Below, in pieces: positions 7,229-16,327 of a stretch of DNA of 64,000 nucleotides (positions are counted from its first letter, which is position 1; every line of letters begins with the position of its first letter). Location of the stretch: assembly GCF_014385005.1 (NCBI RefSeq), contig NZ_JACRSZ010000001.1, forward strand, positions 1 through 64,000, in the 5' to 3' direction. Both the position numbers and the translations under genes were made by a program. The notes beneath the pieces are model-generated. The model worked only from the letters and a program-made list of their open reading frames with translations, did not search any database and was not told the DNA's origin. Source of the DNA: Jingyaoa shaoxingensis. Its GTDB lineage: Bacteria > Bacillota > Clostridia > Lachnospirales > Lachnospiraceae.

Positions 7229-8779
7229 TTATTTTGCGTAATCCACTGCTCGTGACTCACGTATTACACTGACTTTAATCTGTCCAGGATATTCCATCTC
7301 CGCTTCAATCTGCTTAGAAATATCTCTTGCCATCAATACCATATCGGCATCGCTGACTTTTTCAGGAACAACCATAATTCGAATCTCTCTACCTGCCTGA
7401 ATAGCAAATGATTTATCAACACCCTTGAAGGAATTTGATATATCTTCTAACTGTTTTAATCTGTTGGTATATGTTTCCAGAGTCTCTCTTCTTGCACCAG
7501 GACGTGCCGCTGAAATGGTATCTGCGGCCTGTACGATACATGCAATCAGAGTTTCCGGTTCTACATCGCCATGATGGGACTCCACTGCATTGATAACAGT
7601 AGCAGATTCCTTGTACTTCTTACAGAGATCTGCACCGATCTGCACATGTGATCCTTCAATTTCATGGTCAATGGATTTGCCGATATCATGTAATAAACCG
7701 GCACGTTTTGCCATACGGATATCCACGCCGATTTCCCCTGCTAACAGTCCTGATAACTGGGCCACTTCAATAGAATGCTTCAATGCGTTCTGACCATAGC
7801 TGGTACGGAACTTCATTCTTCCCAGTAAACGGATCAGTTCAGGGTGAATTCCATGTACTCCTACCTCTAATGCTGCTGCTTCGCCTTCTTCGCGAATCAT
7901 TGTCTCTACTTCTTTTTGCGCTTTCTCCACCATTTCTTCGATTCTGGCCGGATGAATACGTCCATCCACAATCAGCTTCTCCAGAGCAATTCTTGCCACT
8001 TCACGCCTGATTGGATCAAAGCTTGATAAAATGACAGCTTCCGGTGTATCGTCAATAATCAGATCCACACCTGTCATTGTCTCCAGAGTACGGATGTTAC
8101 GACCCTCACGACCAATAATGCGTCCCTTCATCTCATCGCTTGGGAGCTGCACTACGGAAATCGTAGCTTCTGCAACGTGGTCTGCTGCGCATCGCTGAAT
8201 TGCGGTAGCTACATATTCCTTCGCCTTTTTGTTTGCGTCTTCTTTTGCTCTACTTTCCAGTTCTTTGTAAAGTCTGGCAGTATCGCTCTTTACTTCGTCT
8301 TCAACAGTTTTTAACAGATAGTCTTTTGCTTGTTCGGAGGTTAAACCTGAGATTCTCTCCAGTTCCTGCACTTTTTTCTCATGAATTTCTTCAATCTCTA
8401 CGCTTTTTATCTTTAATTCTTCTTCTTTGCTGGCCAGATTGCTTTCTCGTCTTTCCAGTGCATCAGACTTTTTCTCAATGGCTTCTTCTTTTGCCAGTAC
8501 GCGTCTTTCATACTTCTGCAGCTCTGCTCTACGCTCTCTGGTCTCTTTATCGAGTTCATTCTTTCGATTCATAGACTCTTCTTTAGCTTCAAGCAGTGCC
8601 TCACGCTTCTTCGTCTCTGCAACTTTCAATGCGTCATCTATTATGTCCCGGGCTTTTTCTTCTGCACTTCCTATCGTCTTTTCTGCTACATTCTTACGAT
8701 AGATCGTCGCTGCCACCCAGCTAATAGCTGCTGCAATCAAGGCGACCACAATACAGATAACAAACGTCATCGCATTCAC
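7229..8779 (-). CDS. rny: Ribonuclease Y
   Basis: 516 residues, the normal length for RNase Y, the membrane-anchored endoribonuclease that initiates mRNA decay in many Firmicutes. Order of parts: a transmembrane helix (residues 5-25), a long charged coiled coil (about 30-205), a KH domain (around 210-290, with [12 protein letters not shown]), and an HD domain with the [12 protein letters not shown] metal motif near residue 365. I take the GTG at 8779 as start, since AGGAGG lies 7 bases before it; the in-frame ATG three codons later would have 16-base spacing. It is monocistronic, with its own promoter and terminator. Confidence 0.96.
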   Translation of the reverse strand: MNAMTFVICIVVALIAAAISWVAATIYRKNVAEKTIGSAEEKARDIIDDALKVAETKKREALLEAKEESMNRKNELDKETRERRAELQKYERRVLAKEEAIEKKSDALERRESNLASKEEELKIKSVEIEEIHEKKVQELERISGLTSEQAKDYLLKTVEDEVKSDTARLYKELESRAKEDANKKAKEYVATAIQRCAADHVAEATISVVQLPSDEMKGRIIGREGRNIRTLETMTGVDLIIDDTPEAVILSSFDPIRREVARIALEKLIVDGRIHPARIEEMVEKAQKEVETMIREEGEAAALEVGVHGIHPELIRLLGRMKFRTSYGQNALKHSIEVAQLSGLLAGEIGVDIRMAKRAGLLHDIGKSIDHEIEGSHVQIGADLCKKYKESATVINAVESHHGDVEPETLIACIVQAADTISAARPGARRETLETYTNRLKQLEDISNSFKGVDKSFAIQAGREIRIMVVPEKVSDADMVLMARDISKQIEAEMEYPGQIKVSVIRESRAVDYAK

Positions 8780-8825
8780 AGGAGCACCTCCTTATTTAAT
8801 TTTCATTGTACAATACAACAGTTCT

Positions 8826-8854
8826 ATTTTATACTGCTTTTATATATCTGTCAA
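8826..8854 (-). promoter_or_regulatory. Promoter of rny
   Basis: TTGACA (8849-8854), a 17-bp spacer and TAAAAT (8826-8831) on the minus strand, about 45 bp before the rny start. Confidence 0.75.
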
Positions 8855-8867
8855 GCAGATGAAAGAA

Positions 8868-8916
8868 AAAGCCGGAATAAGTGATAAAAAATCTCTCAGC
8901 TTATTCCGGCTTTTCA
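8868..8916 (-). terminator. Terminator of recA-recX
   Basis: A stem of AAAAGCCGGAATAAG and CTTATTCCGGCTTTT, followed on the minus strand by a T-rich run, directly after the recX stop. Confidence 0.88.
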
Positions 8917-8922
8917 TCAGAT

Positions 8923-9384
8923 TTATACAAATTCTGACTTCATTGCTCTCTGGATATTCTCAGCCCGGAATCCCTTTCTTGCAAGAAAGGCATACATTCT
9001 CTGCTTTTCCTTCAGATCAGCCTCTTCCGGATGGTAATTCCGCTTCTCCATCCATCTGGCAATCTGTTCCTCTTCCGGCACTTCCCCTGTCTCTTCAAAG
9101 GCTTCCTGTATCAGTTCTCTGTCCACACCCTTCTGGTACAGTTCCTGCTCAATCTGTCTTCTGCTCTTACGTGACTGCATTGCCTCGATATACTTGCATG
9201 CATATCTGCCGTCATCTACATAGTGAAAACTCTTCACATATGCAATGGCTCCGTCAATCTGTTCTTCCGTGTATTCAGTCTTGCCATTCTCCAGCTTCTG
9301 GCGCAGTTCCTTCTCAGTATAGTCTCTCTTCTCCAGAAGATGCATACAGCGAAGCTTTGCTCTCTTTAACATATCATAAGTCAT
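8923..9384 (-). CDS. recX: Regulatory protein RecX
   Basis: 153 residues, mostly helical, in the three-helix-repeat pattern of RecX (YTEKELRQKL.., SRRQIEQELYQKGV, ARKGFRAENIQRAM). RecX binds RecA filaments and modulates their ATPase and strand exchange. It begins 6 bp after the recA stop, so the two are one transcript, and it shares the SOS control at the recA promoter. A terminator follows directly. Confidence 0.92.
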   Translation of the reverse strand: MTYDMLKRAKLRCMHLLEKRDYTEKELRQKLENGKTEYTEEQIDGAIAYVKSFHYVDDGRYACKYIEAMQSRKSRRQIEQELYQKGVDRELIQEAFEETGEVPEEEQIARWMEKRNYHPEEADLKEKQRMYAFLARKGFRAENIQRAMKSEFV

Positions 9385-9390
9385 GACAGG

Positions 9391-10440
9391 TTATTCCTCT
9401 GCATCTTCCTCTGGCACAGTCTGTACTGTCTGACCTGCGGATGTGCCCTGAAGCCCGTAATGCTCGCGCACCTTACTCTCAGCCTCAGCCATCACTTCCG
9501 GGTGATCACGGAGGAACTGCTTGGCATTCTCACGTCCCTGACCGATCTTATCTCCATTGTAGGCATACCATGCACCACTCTTATTAATCACTCCGATATT
9601 CGCTGCCAGATCCAGCACATCTCCTTCACGGGAGATGCCTTCTCCGAACATGATATCAAATTCAGCTTCCTTAAAAGGCGGTGCAATCTTGTTCTTTACT
9701 ACCTTGATTCTGGTACGGTTACCGATCATCTCACCTGCCTGTTTCAGTGTCTCGATACGACGTACATCCATACGGACAGAAGAATAAAACTTCAGTGCAC
9801 GTCCACCTGTGGTAGTCTCCGGATTACCGAACATCACACCCACCTTCTCACGAAGCTGGTTGATAAAGATCACGGTACAGTTCGTCTTACTGATGCAGGC
9901 TGTCAGCTTTCTCAACGCCTGGGACATCAGTCGTGCCTGTAATCCCACATGGGAATCTCCCATATCTCCGTCGATCTCTGCCTTCGGTACCAGTGCAGCT
10001 ACGGAATCGACAATAATAATGTCTACAGCTCCGGAACGAACCAGTGTCTCAGTAATCTCCAGTGCCTGTTCTCCGTTATCCGGCTGTGAAATGTATAAGT
10101 TGTCAATGTCTACACCGATCTTGGATGCATACACTGGATCCAGTGCATGCTCTGCATCAATAAATCCCGCTACGCCGCCTCTCTTCTGCACTTCTGCTAC
10201 CATATGAAGTGCTACGGTGGTCTTACCGCTGGACTCCGGACCATATACTTCGATCACACGTCCCTTCGGAATCCCGCCAAGTCCCAGTGCAATATCCAGG
10301 CTCAGGGAACCGGTAGGAATCGTCTCTACATTCATATTCGCACTGGAATCTCCCAGCTTCATCACAGATCCTTTACCAAACTGCTTCTCTATCTGGGAAA
10401 GAGCGGCATCCAGTGCCTTTTGCTTCTCATCATTTATCAT
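9391..10440 (-). CDS. recA: Recombinase RecA
   Basis: 349 residues, full length. The Walker A motif GPESSGKTT lies near residue 67, Walker B VDIIIVDS near 140, the DNA-binding loop L1 around [14 protein letters not shown], and loop L2 around [17 protein letters not shown]. The C-terminal tail is acidic (VPEEDAEE), as usual. RecA coats single-stranded DNA, performs strand exchange and triggers LexA self-cleavage. A LexA box and a TTGACA promoter lie just upstream, and recX follows. Confidence 0.98.
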   Translation of the reverse strand: MINDEKQKALDAALSQIEKQFGKGSVMKLGDSSANMNVETIPTGSLSLDIALGLGGIPKGRVIEVYGPESSGKTTVALHMVAEVQKRGGVAGFIDAEHALDPVYASKIGVDIDNLYISQPDNGEQALEITETLVRSGAVDIIIVDSVAALVPKAEIDGDMGDSHVGLQARLMSQALRKLTACISKTNCTVIFINQLREKVGVMFGNPETTTGGRALKFYSSVRMDVRRIETLKQAGEMIGNRTRIKVVKNKIAPPFKEAEFDIMFGEGISREGDVLDLAANIGVINKSGAWYAYNGDKIGQGRENAKQFLRDHPEVMAEAESKVREHYGLQGTSAGQTVQTVPEEDAEE

Positions 10441-10456
10441 CTTTTTACCCCTTGTT

Positions 10457-10470
10457 CGAACCTATGTTCG
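10457..10470 (-). promoter_or_regulatory. LexA operator (SOS box) of recA
   Basis: CGAACCTATGTTCG is a perfect match to the Gram-positive CGAAC-N4-GTTCG LexA box. It lies 17 bp before the recA start and just downstream of the promoter's -10, where bound LexA would block transcription. Confidence 0.9.
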
Positions 10471-10484
10471 TTTTTTCTAAACTT

Positions 10485-10513
10485 ATAGTATTATATTTGC
10501 CTGCAAATGTCAA
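10485..10513 (-). promoter_or_regulatory. Promoter of recA
   Basis: TTGACA (10508-10513), a 17-bp spacer and TACTAT (10485-10490) on the minus strand, immediately upstream of the LexA box. Confidence 0.7.
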
Positions 10514-10540
10514 CCCTTATCTCTCATATTCTGATCCGTA

Positions 10541-10582
10541 TCTGTTCAGCACCTTCACAGATAGTTGGTTTTGAACAGTTAC
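10541..10582. repeat. Dispersed palindrome family A, copy 1
   Basis: CTGTTCAG is followed by a conserved middle containing CTTCACAGATAGT and by the complementary arm TTGAACAGTTAC. Close copies lie at 22956-23000 and 25653-25694, with a longer-loop form at 52753-52813. Here one arm has a mismatch (TTGAACAG for CTGAACAG). It lies upstream of the recA promoter. Confidence 0.65.
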
Positions 10583-10782
10583 TCCGATCATTACTTTCAG
10601 GGAAGACAGACTGGCGTGTTCTATCTTCTTTCCTGACATTTCTCAGTTTCGTCTTCTGTATCTTTACAGGGAATTCTGCGGTGAACACCGCACCGGAATG
10701 GATGTGAACTGTTCTTATCATAGCAATTGGGTGCTTTTTCTGTCAAGTTTTTTTCATCGACCTTTTTCGACAGCACAGACGT

Positions 10783-10820
10783 GCCGGATCAGCGTCTGCC
10801 TGATAAAGCACTGATCCGGT
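10783..10820 (-). terminator. Hairpin after the beta-helix protein gene
   Basis: CCGGATCAG and CTGATCCGG form a strong stem just after the stop at 10829. The T-run is poor, so this is a weak terminator or a stabilising hairpin. Confidence 0.5.
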
Positions 10821-10828
10821 CAGTTTCG

Positions 10829-11494
10829 CTACTGTTTTTCTACGATCTCACCCTGTTTTTTGTAAATACTGTTCTCATGGATCACACCACGTACACAGGA
10901 AGTCGGATAGATCTGAGAATTTCTTCCCACGACAGTTCCCGGATTCAGTACGGAATTGCATCCTACTTCCACGCAGTCACCCAGCATGGCACCAAACTTT
11001 TTCAGTCCGGTGGCAATCTGTTCCTCTGCATCTTTTACAACCACCAGTGTTTTGTCTGATTTTACATTAGAGGTAATACTTCCGGCCCCCATATGTGCAC
11101 GGTATCCCAGAATGGAATCTCCCACATAGTTGTAATGCGGAACCTGTACTTTATTGAAAAGCACCACATTTTTCAGTTCTGTGGAGTTACCGACTACTGC
11201 ACCTTCTCCTACGATGGCATTTCCACGGATAAACGCACAGTGACGCACTTCTGCATCCTTTCCGATAATTGCCGGACCGTTAATATAAGCGGTCGGTGCC
11301 ACTTTTGCACTTTTGGCAACCCACACATTTTCTCCGCGTTTCTCATATTCTTCACTGTTTAAAGTATTTCCCAGTTCCATAATAAATGCGCTGATCTTCG
11401 GCAGTACTTCCCATGGGTACTCTGCATCTTCAAATAATTTCCCTGCAATCGTTTCTTCCAGATTGTATAAATTACTGATTTTTGCTGCTTCCAT
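10829..11494 (-). CDS. Left-handed beta-helix (hexapeptide repeat) acyltransferase-like protein
   Basis: 221 residues. From about residue 55 the chain shows imperfect hexapeptide repeats (VAPTAYINGPAIIGKDAEVR, CAFIRGNAIVGEGAVVG) and the loop NYVGDSILGYRAHMGAGSI, followed by KKFGAMLGDCVEVGCNSVLN. This is the pattern of the C-terminal acetyltransferase domain of GlmU and of stand-alone proteins often labelled UDP-GlcNAc pyrophosphorylase-related. The pyrophosphorylase (Rossmann) domain is absent, so that label would be wrong. A sugar-nucleotide acyltransferase role is possible. GGAGG lies before the ATG. It is probably co-transcribed with topB, 38 bp upstream. Confidence 0.8.
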   Translation of the reverse strand: MEAAKISNLYNLEETIAGKLFEDAEYPWEVLPKISAFIMELGNTLNSEEYEKRGENVWVAKSAKVAPTAYINGPAIIGKDAEVRHCAFIRGNAIVGEGAVVGNSTELKNVVLFNKVQVPHYNYVGDSILGYRAHMGAGSITSNVKSDKTLVVVKDAEEQIATGLKKFGAMLGDCVEVGCNSVLNPGTVVGRNSQIYPTSCVRGVIHENSIYKKQGEIVEKQ

Positions 11495-11532
11495 TTATTT
11501 TCCTCCTGAAATAATAGTGTTCAATTCCGCCC

Positions 11533-13524
11533 TCAGGCTTTCGCCTTCACCGGCTTTTTATAATATCTGGCAGATGCATCGAAATACTCTCTCAGCGCAA
11601 TATGCTGATTCATATGTAAGACAGCATCTGTCCTCGTTCTCACAAAATGATTGAGTTTGTTCATATATTCTTCGGATGTGATGGTTCCTTCTGCCACATA
11701 GGTCAGTCCCTTTTCCCAGCTTGCTGTCAGTTCCGGATTCAAAAGTGACCGGATGGATACACTCACCACATCAAAAATCATCTCTCCCAGTAAAGTAGGG
11801 GTAAGAATCTGTGTTTTTTTATTTAATGCAATATATTTATTGGATATGAGCTTTTTCAGGATCTCTGCGCGGGTGGCACTGGTGCCGATTCCGCTGCCCT
11901 TGATCTGCTCTCTGAGTTCCTCATCTTCAATTAACTGTCCTGCATTTTCCATGGCAAGAATCATGGAACCGGAATTATAACGCTTTGGCGGAGCCGTTTC
12001 CCCTTCTTTGATATCCAGACTCTTCACCGGAAGAATACTTCCCTTTTTCAGCGTCTGTAATCGGAGAAGCAGATTTCTGTCCTTCTGTTCCTCTCCATCC
12101 TTCTTTACGTTGGTTACCTTCAGGTAGCCTTCCTGATCCAGTACTTTACAGGCCGAGAAGAAACGTTCTTTTCCCATCATGGTCACCATAGATACTTTTT
12201 TGTAAACCGCCACCGGATAGAAAATACTTAAAAATCTTCTGGCTATCAGTTCATATACTTTTGCAGATCTGGCAGACACACTTTTTAGTGCCCCCAGTCC
12301 CTGTCCGGTGGGAATAATCGCGTAATGGTCTGTAATCTGCTTATCATTTACATACCTAGTGGATGCGATCTTTTTGTAACTTCCATTCTCCAGCACCTCT
12401 GTTGCAAAAGCTCCTGTCGGCTCAAAGCTGCACAGTCCGCGGATGTTTTTGTAGATCTCTTTTGCCACGGCTGTGGATAAGACCCTCGCATCGGTTCGCG
12501 GATAAGTGACCAGTTTTTTTTCGTACAGCTCCTGTACAATCTTCAGCGTCTCATCCGGGCTGACCTTAAAGAGCCTGGAACATTCATTCTGAAGCTCCGC
12601 CAGGTTAAAGAGAAGTGGCGGATTCTTGTTTTCATTTTTCCGTTCGATCTTCTCCACTACTGCCTGCATCGGCTGGATGACTGACAAACGCCGGATCAGC
12701 TCTTGGGCGTCCTTTTTCTCTTTGAATCCATTTTCCTTGTACAGCTTCGGTGACTGATACCAGTCTGATCCTTCCACCGCACGGAATTCCCCTTCCAGTT
12801 CACTTCCCTGACAGTCCAGCATGCTGACTACACGATAAAACGGTGTCTTGACAAACTGCCGGATCTCCCGTTCTCTTCGCACAATCATACCAAGGACACA
12901 GGTCATTACACGTCCTACAGATATCACGGTATAACGGGTATTCAGATAATTGGATATGACATTGCCATATTTCAGTGAAAGAAGTCTGGAAAAGTTGATT
13001 CCCATCAGGTAATCTTCCTTCGCCCGCAGATACGCCGCGTCACCAAGATGATCGTATTCTGAAAGATCTTTTGCCGTCTCGATTCCTCTCAGGATCTCTT
13101 CTTCGGTCTGAGAATCGATCCAGACTCGCTTTCTCTTCTTTTTCCGAATATCTACCTTCGCCTGCTGTTCCACCAGACGGTAAATATATTCTCCCTCCCG
13201 TCCGGAGTCGGTACAGACATAGATAGTATCCACATCCTCACGGTTCAGCAGACTACTGACAATCCGGAACTGCTTTTCCACCTGTGGAATAACTTCATAG
13301 AGAAACTTTTCCGGTAAAAAAGGAAGTGTCGCCAGGCTCCACTTCTTGTACTTCTCGTCGTAGACTTCCGGATAGCTCATCGTAACCAGATGCCCAACAC
13401 ACCAGGTCACTACTGCTGTCTCACCTTCCAGATATCCGTTTTTTCTTGTTGTATTTACTTTCAGTGCTTTTGCAAATTCCTGCGCAACACTGGGTTTCTC
13501 AGCGATAAATAAGGCCTTTCCCAT
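11533..13524 (-). CDS. topB: DNA topoisomerase III
   Basis: 663 residues, type IA topoisomerase. The TOPRIM domain is at the N-terminus (IAEKPSVAQEFA; acidic DSGREGEYIYRLV near residue 105), and the active-site Tyr lies in KLVTYPRTDARVLS near residue 333. SVGRVMTCVLGMIVRRERE is also typical. There is no C-terminal zinc-finger region; the chain ends in a short basic tail. It decatenates DNA and resolves recombination intermediates. It begins 9 bp after the ABC permease stop, with AGGGGTGAACG before the ATG, and may be read from the same transcript. Confidence 0.95.
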   Translation of the reverse strand: MGKALFIAEKPSVAQEFAKALKVNTTRKNGYLEGETAVVTWCVGHLVTMSYPEVYDEKYKKWSLATLPFLPEKFLYEVIPQVEKQFRIVSSLLNREDVDTIYVCTDSGREGEYIYRLVEQQAKVDIRKKKRKRVWIDSQTEEEILRGIETAKDLSEYDHLGDAAYLRAKEDYLMGINFSRLLSLKYGNVISNYLNTRYTVISVGRVMTCVLGMIVRREREIRQFVKTPFYRVVSMLDCQGSELEGEFRAVEGSDWYQSPKLYKENGFKEKKDAQELIRRLSVIQPMQAVVEKIERKNENKNPPLLFNLAELQNECSRLFKVSPDETLKIVQELYEKKLVTYPRTDARVLSTAVAKEIYKNIRGLCSFEPTGAFATEVLENGSYKKIASTRYVNDKQITDHYAIIPTGQGLGALKSVSARSAKVYELIARRFLSIFYPVAVYKKVSMVTMMGKERFFSACKVLDQEGYLKVTNVKKDGEEQKDRNLLLRLQTLKKGSILPVKSLDIKEGETAPPKRYNSGSMILAMENAGQLIEDEELREQIKGSGIGTSATRAEILKKLISNKYIALNKKTQILTPTLLGEMIFDVVSVSIRSLLNPELTASWEKGLTYVAEGTITSEEYMNKLNHFVRTRTDAVLHMNQHIALREYFDASARYYKKPVKAKA

Positions 13525-13533
13525 CGTTCACCC

Positions 13534-14253
13534 CTATTCTGGAAAATTATGATCATAAAATGCTCTGTTTCCCAAAAGGAAACACAGAATTCCTAAAATC
13601 AGTAAAATACCGATTCCGATCCATGACATGACCGAGCCTTTCGCAAACCAGTTCTGACGAAACAAACTGAATACGGTAATATACTGAAGAAAAAATAACT
13701 GTGGAATCCGATAATATATAACATAAATGCCATATAACACCATTGGTATGAGTGCACCTGTCAGTATATATTTTTTCAGGCTGCCGGATCTGCATGCCAT
13801 CCAGTAGCTGAAGCCTCCCAGAAAGATCTGCAGACCGACTGCCCCTGCATTCAGACAAAGATAACTGTTCCGGTTCCATTCTCCTGTCAGGCGGTATACT
13901 CTTGTCAGACAGCCCAGAAGTGTTGCTGCTCCAACAAGTACAATACCAGATACCATAATGAAAAAGATCTTACTGAACAGAATCTTCTGCGGCTTGATTC
14001 CGGTTGCCAGAATCAGATCCATGGTCCCCTCTTCCCCGCATCTGGTAATGGTCTCATAAGCCAGCAGCATCTCAAGCAGCATGGGAATGATCATCACCGG
14101 TATGGTGTCCCAGAAAATATCTGAGATCTCAATCAGTTTCATCTCACAGATCCCGATTGCCATCAGCATACTTACCATCTGCAAAACAAACATTACCAGG
14201 ATTCTTCCCCGGTTGATTTTAAAATCCTGTCTTATAATCGGTAAATTAAGCAT
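13534..14253 (-). CDS. ABC-2 type transporter permease
   Basis: 239 residues with about six hydrophobic segments (around 17-37, 48-66, 100-125, 138-158, 167-188 and 210-230) and the short polar N-terminus common in ABC-2 permeases (QDFKINRGRILVMF). The conserved cytoplasmic stretch RCGEEGTMDLILATGIKP fits this family. The start overlaps the end of the ATPase gene by 8 bp, so the two are translationally coupled. The substrate is unknown. Confidence 0.78.
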   Translation of the reverse strand: MLNLPIIRQDFKINRGRILVMFVLQMVSMLMAIGICEMKLIEISDIFWDTIPVMIIPMLLEMLLAYETITRCGEEGTMDLILATGIKPQKILFSKIFFIMVSGIVLVGAATLLGCLTRVYRLTGEWNRNSYLCLNAGAVGLQIFLGGFSYWMACRSGSLKKYILTGALIPMVLYGIYVIYYRIPQLFFLQYITVFSLFRQNWFAKGSVMSWIGIGILLILGILCFLLGNRAFYDHNFPE

Positions 14254-15130
14254 GAAGTCTGCCTCCGTATATATGCTGAAATGTTTCTTTCAATGATGTG
14301 GGAACCGATTCAATCTCCGTCACATCGTATGCCGACAATGCCTGCAGCAGCGGCTTTACCGCTCCCTGCACCTCTACCACCAGATTACGGTCCTTCATGG
14401 TTTTGATTTCAAATTTTTCTTTTGAAAACTTTATGGTGCTTCTTGCATCATGAAACTGAATCATATATTCCCGGCACATGTTGTCCCGCAGATCTTCGAT
14501 GTCTCCCAGATATACCATATTCCCGTGATCCAGCAGTCCTACTCTGTCGCAGGTCATATCCACACCGTTCACATCTTCTGTGCCCAGCAGTACCATATGA
14601 TTCCGTTCCTTTTCTTCCAGAATGATATCCACCAGGACACTGCGGCTCTTCGGATCCAGATGCTCAAAGGGACGATCCAGAAGCAGTATCTGCGGATTGT
14701 GCTGCATGGCGCATACAATCCCGGTCTTCTTCACATCAGCAGAACTCATCTTTCCGATTCTCTGATCCACATCCAGATTCAGTTCACCTGCCAATTCAAA
14801 CAGCCGCTCCAGGTTCTTCACCCCACGCATCTGCGCCATGGATTTCAGGAACTGACGCCCGGTCAGTTCCTGTGGCAGTCTGATGTTTTCTGGCAGATAC
14901 CCTGTAATCCTACGAAGGGAAAGACCGGCTTTCGCACAGTCTTTCCCGTTCATTGCACATCTTCCCTTAGTTGGTTCCTCGAATCCCATAAGCATGCGAA
15001 GCGCCGTTGTTTTTCCGGATCCGGACGGTCCGAGAAGACCAAATACTTCTCCTTCTTCTACTTCAAAAGAAAAATCAAAGATTCCCTTTCCGGGTCCGTA
15101 GCTTCTCGTCAGATTCTTAAATCGTATCAT
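14246..15130 (-). CDS. ABC transporter ATP-binding protein with degenerate catalytic motifs
   Basis: 294 residues from the ATG at 15130, chosen for its AAGGAG; an in-frame ATG 24 bases earlier has none. Walker A is normal (GPSGSGKT, 34-41). Three later motifs are not. The LSGGQ signature region reads KMSSADVKK (127-135). Walker B reads ILLLDRP, with Asp152 kept but the catalytic Glu replaced by Arg153. The switch His is replaced by Glu185 (GTED). ATP may still bind, but hydrolysis is likely impaired. A C-terminal extension (about 215-294) follows the nucleotide-binding domain. Its partner permease overlaps downstream. Confidence 0.82.
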   Translation of the reverse strand: MIRFKNLTRSYGPGKGIFDFSFEVEEGEVFGLLGPSGSGKTTALRMLMGFEEPTKGRCAMNGKDCAKAGLSLRRITGYLPENIRLPQELTGRQFLKSMAQMRGVKNLERLFELAGELNLDVDQRIGKMSSADVKKTGIVCAMQHNPQILLLDRPFEHLDPKSRSVLVDIILEEKERNHMVLLGTEDVNGVDMTCDRVGLLDHGNMVYLGDIEDLRDNMCREYMIQFHDARSTIKFSKEKFEIKTMKDRNLVVEVQGAVKPLLQALSAYDVTEIESVPTSLKETFQHIYGGRLHA

Positions 15131-15189
15131 GTAACTCCTTATTCTCCATATCATCTACAGATACGACCGGCTAATGTGCTGCCGTATCT

Positions 15190-16275
15190 TTATTTTCTGG
15201 TAATATATCCCAGTGCTTTCAGGCTCTCTGCACAAAGTACGGCTCCACCTGCTGCACCTCTTACGGTATTGTGGGACAGTCCGACAAACTTGTAATCGTA
15301 AACAGTATCTTCACGAAGACGTCCGATGGAGATTCCCATACCGTTTTCATAATTTACATCTGCTTTTACCTGTGGTCGGTTGTCTTCTTCCATATAACGG
15401 ATGAATTGCTTCGGTGCACTCGGCAGTTCTTTTTCCTGTGGAAGACCTTTGAAGTTCACAAGTTTCTCAATTAACTGTTCTTTGGTTGGTTTCTTTCTGA
15501 ATTTTACAAACACGGCTGCGGTATGTCCATTCAGTACCGGAATACGGATACACTGGCAGGTGATGACAGGTTCTGCTGCCTTCACGATCACACCGTCTTT
15601 GACTTCTCCTAAGATTCTCAGTGGTTCCTGTTCGGATTTTTCTTCTTCTCCGCCGATATAAGGGATCACGTTCTCGATCATCTCCGGCCATTCCTTAAAT
15701 GTCTTTCCTGCTCCGGAAATTGCCTGATAAGTCGTTGCCACTACTTCGTATGGTTCAAACTCTCTCCATGCTGCCAGACATGGGGCATAACTCTGGATAG
15801 AGCAGTTCGGTTTTACTGCGATGAATCCTCTTGTAGTACCGAGACGTTTCTTCTGGGATTCAATGACTTTAAAGTGGTCTGCATTAATTTCAGGGATCAC
15901 CATTGGTACATCCGGTGTCCATCTGTGTGCACTGTTATTGGAAACAACAGGTGTCTCTGTCTTGGCATATTCTTCTTCAATTGCCTTGATCTCGTCCTTT
16001 GTCATATCAACAGCTGAGAATACAAAATCCACACTTGCAGCTACTTTTTCCACTTCATTTACATTCATAACTACGATGTTCTTTACTGCTTCCGGCATTG
16101 GTGTATCCATTTTCCATCTGCCACCCACAGCTTCTTCATAAGTCTTTCCTGCACTTCTTGGGCTGGCTGCCAGTGTTACCACCTCAAACCATGGATGATT
16201 CTCCAGCAGAGAGATAAATCTCTGTCCAACCATACCGGTTGCTCCCAAAATACCAACTCTTAATTTTTCACTCAT
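15190..16275 (-). CDS. asd: Aspartate-semialdehyde dehydrogenase
   Basis: 361 residues. It reduces beta-aspartyl phosphate to aspartate semialdehyde with NADPH, the entry to lysine/DAP, threonine and methionine. It shows the GILGATGMVGQRF dinucleotide motif near residue 9, the active-site Cys in AVKPNCSIQSYAP near 157, and the GAGKTFKEWPEM block. The sequence resembles the archaeal/fungal branch of ASADH more than the E. coli type. It lies 52 bp downstream of argH and could share its transcript. dapL and dapF, later in the lysine branch, are at 52.9-54.9 kb. Confidence 0.94.
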   Translation of the reverse strand: MSEKLRVGILGATGMVGQRFISLLENHPWFEVVTLAASPRSAGKTYEEAVGGRWKMDTPMPEAVKNIVVMNVNEVEKVAASVDFVFSAVDMTKDEIKAIEEEYAKTETPVVSNNSAHRWTPDVPMVIPEINADHFKVIESQKKRLGTTRGFIAVKPNCSIQSYAPCLAAWREFEPYEVVATTYQAISGAGKTFKEWPEMIENVIPYIGGEEEKSEQEPLRILGEVKDGVIVKAAEPVITCQCIRIPVLNGHTAAVFVKFRKKPTKEQLIEKLVNFKGLPQEKELPSAPKQFIRYMEEDNRPQVKADVNYENGMGISIGRLREDTVYDYKFVGLSHNTVRGAAGGAVLCAESLKALGYITRK

Positions 16276-16327
16276 AATGTTCTCCTCTCCTGTATCTCCT
16301 GATATCTCACAATATCATCGTTACCAT

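Larger units (their letters stand above)
10514..10828 (-). other. Intergenic region with an extra strong promoter-like site
   Basis: Besides repeat A copy 1, this gap holds TTGACA (10741-10746) and TATGAT (10717-10722) 18 bp apart on the minus strand, pointing toward recA but about 280 bp from it. It also holds a perfect hairpin, TGCGGTG AA CACCGCA (10677-10692). A transcript from here would be untranslated for some 200 nt before reaching recA's own promoter. It could be a second recA promoter or a small RNA. No convincing ORF is present. Confidence 0.45.

Noticed and set aside
10524..10721. 65-codon minus-strand ORF upstream of recA
   Set aside because: Its ATG overlaps the -10 of the promoter that would have to express it, it has no ribosome site, and it runs through a dispersed palindrome.
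10829..11494. UDP-GlcNAc pyrophosphorylase
   Set aside because: Only the hexapeptide beta-helix part is present; the nucleotidyltransferase domain needed for that activity is missing.
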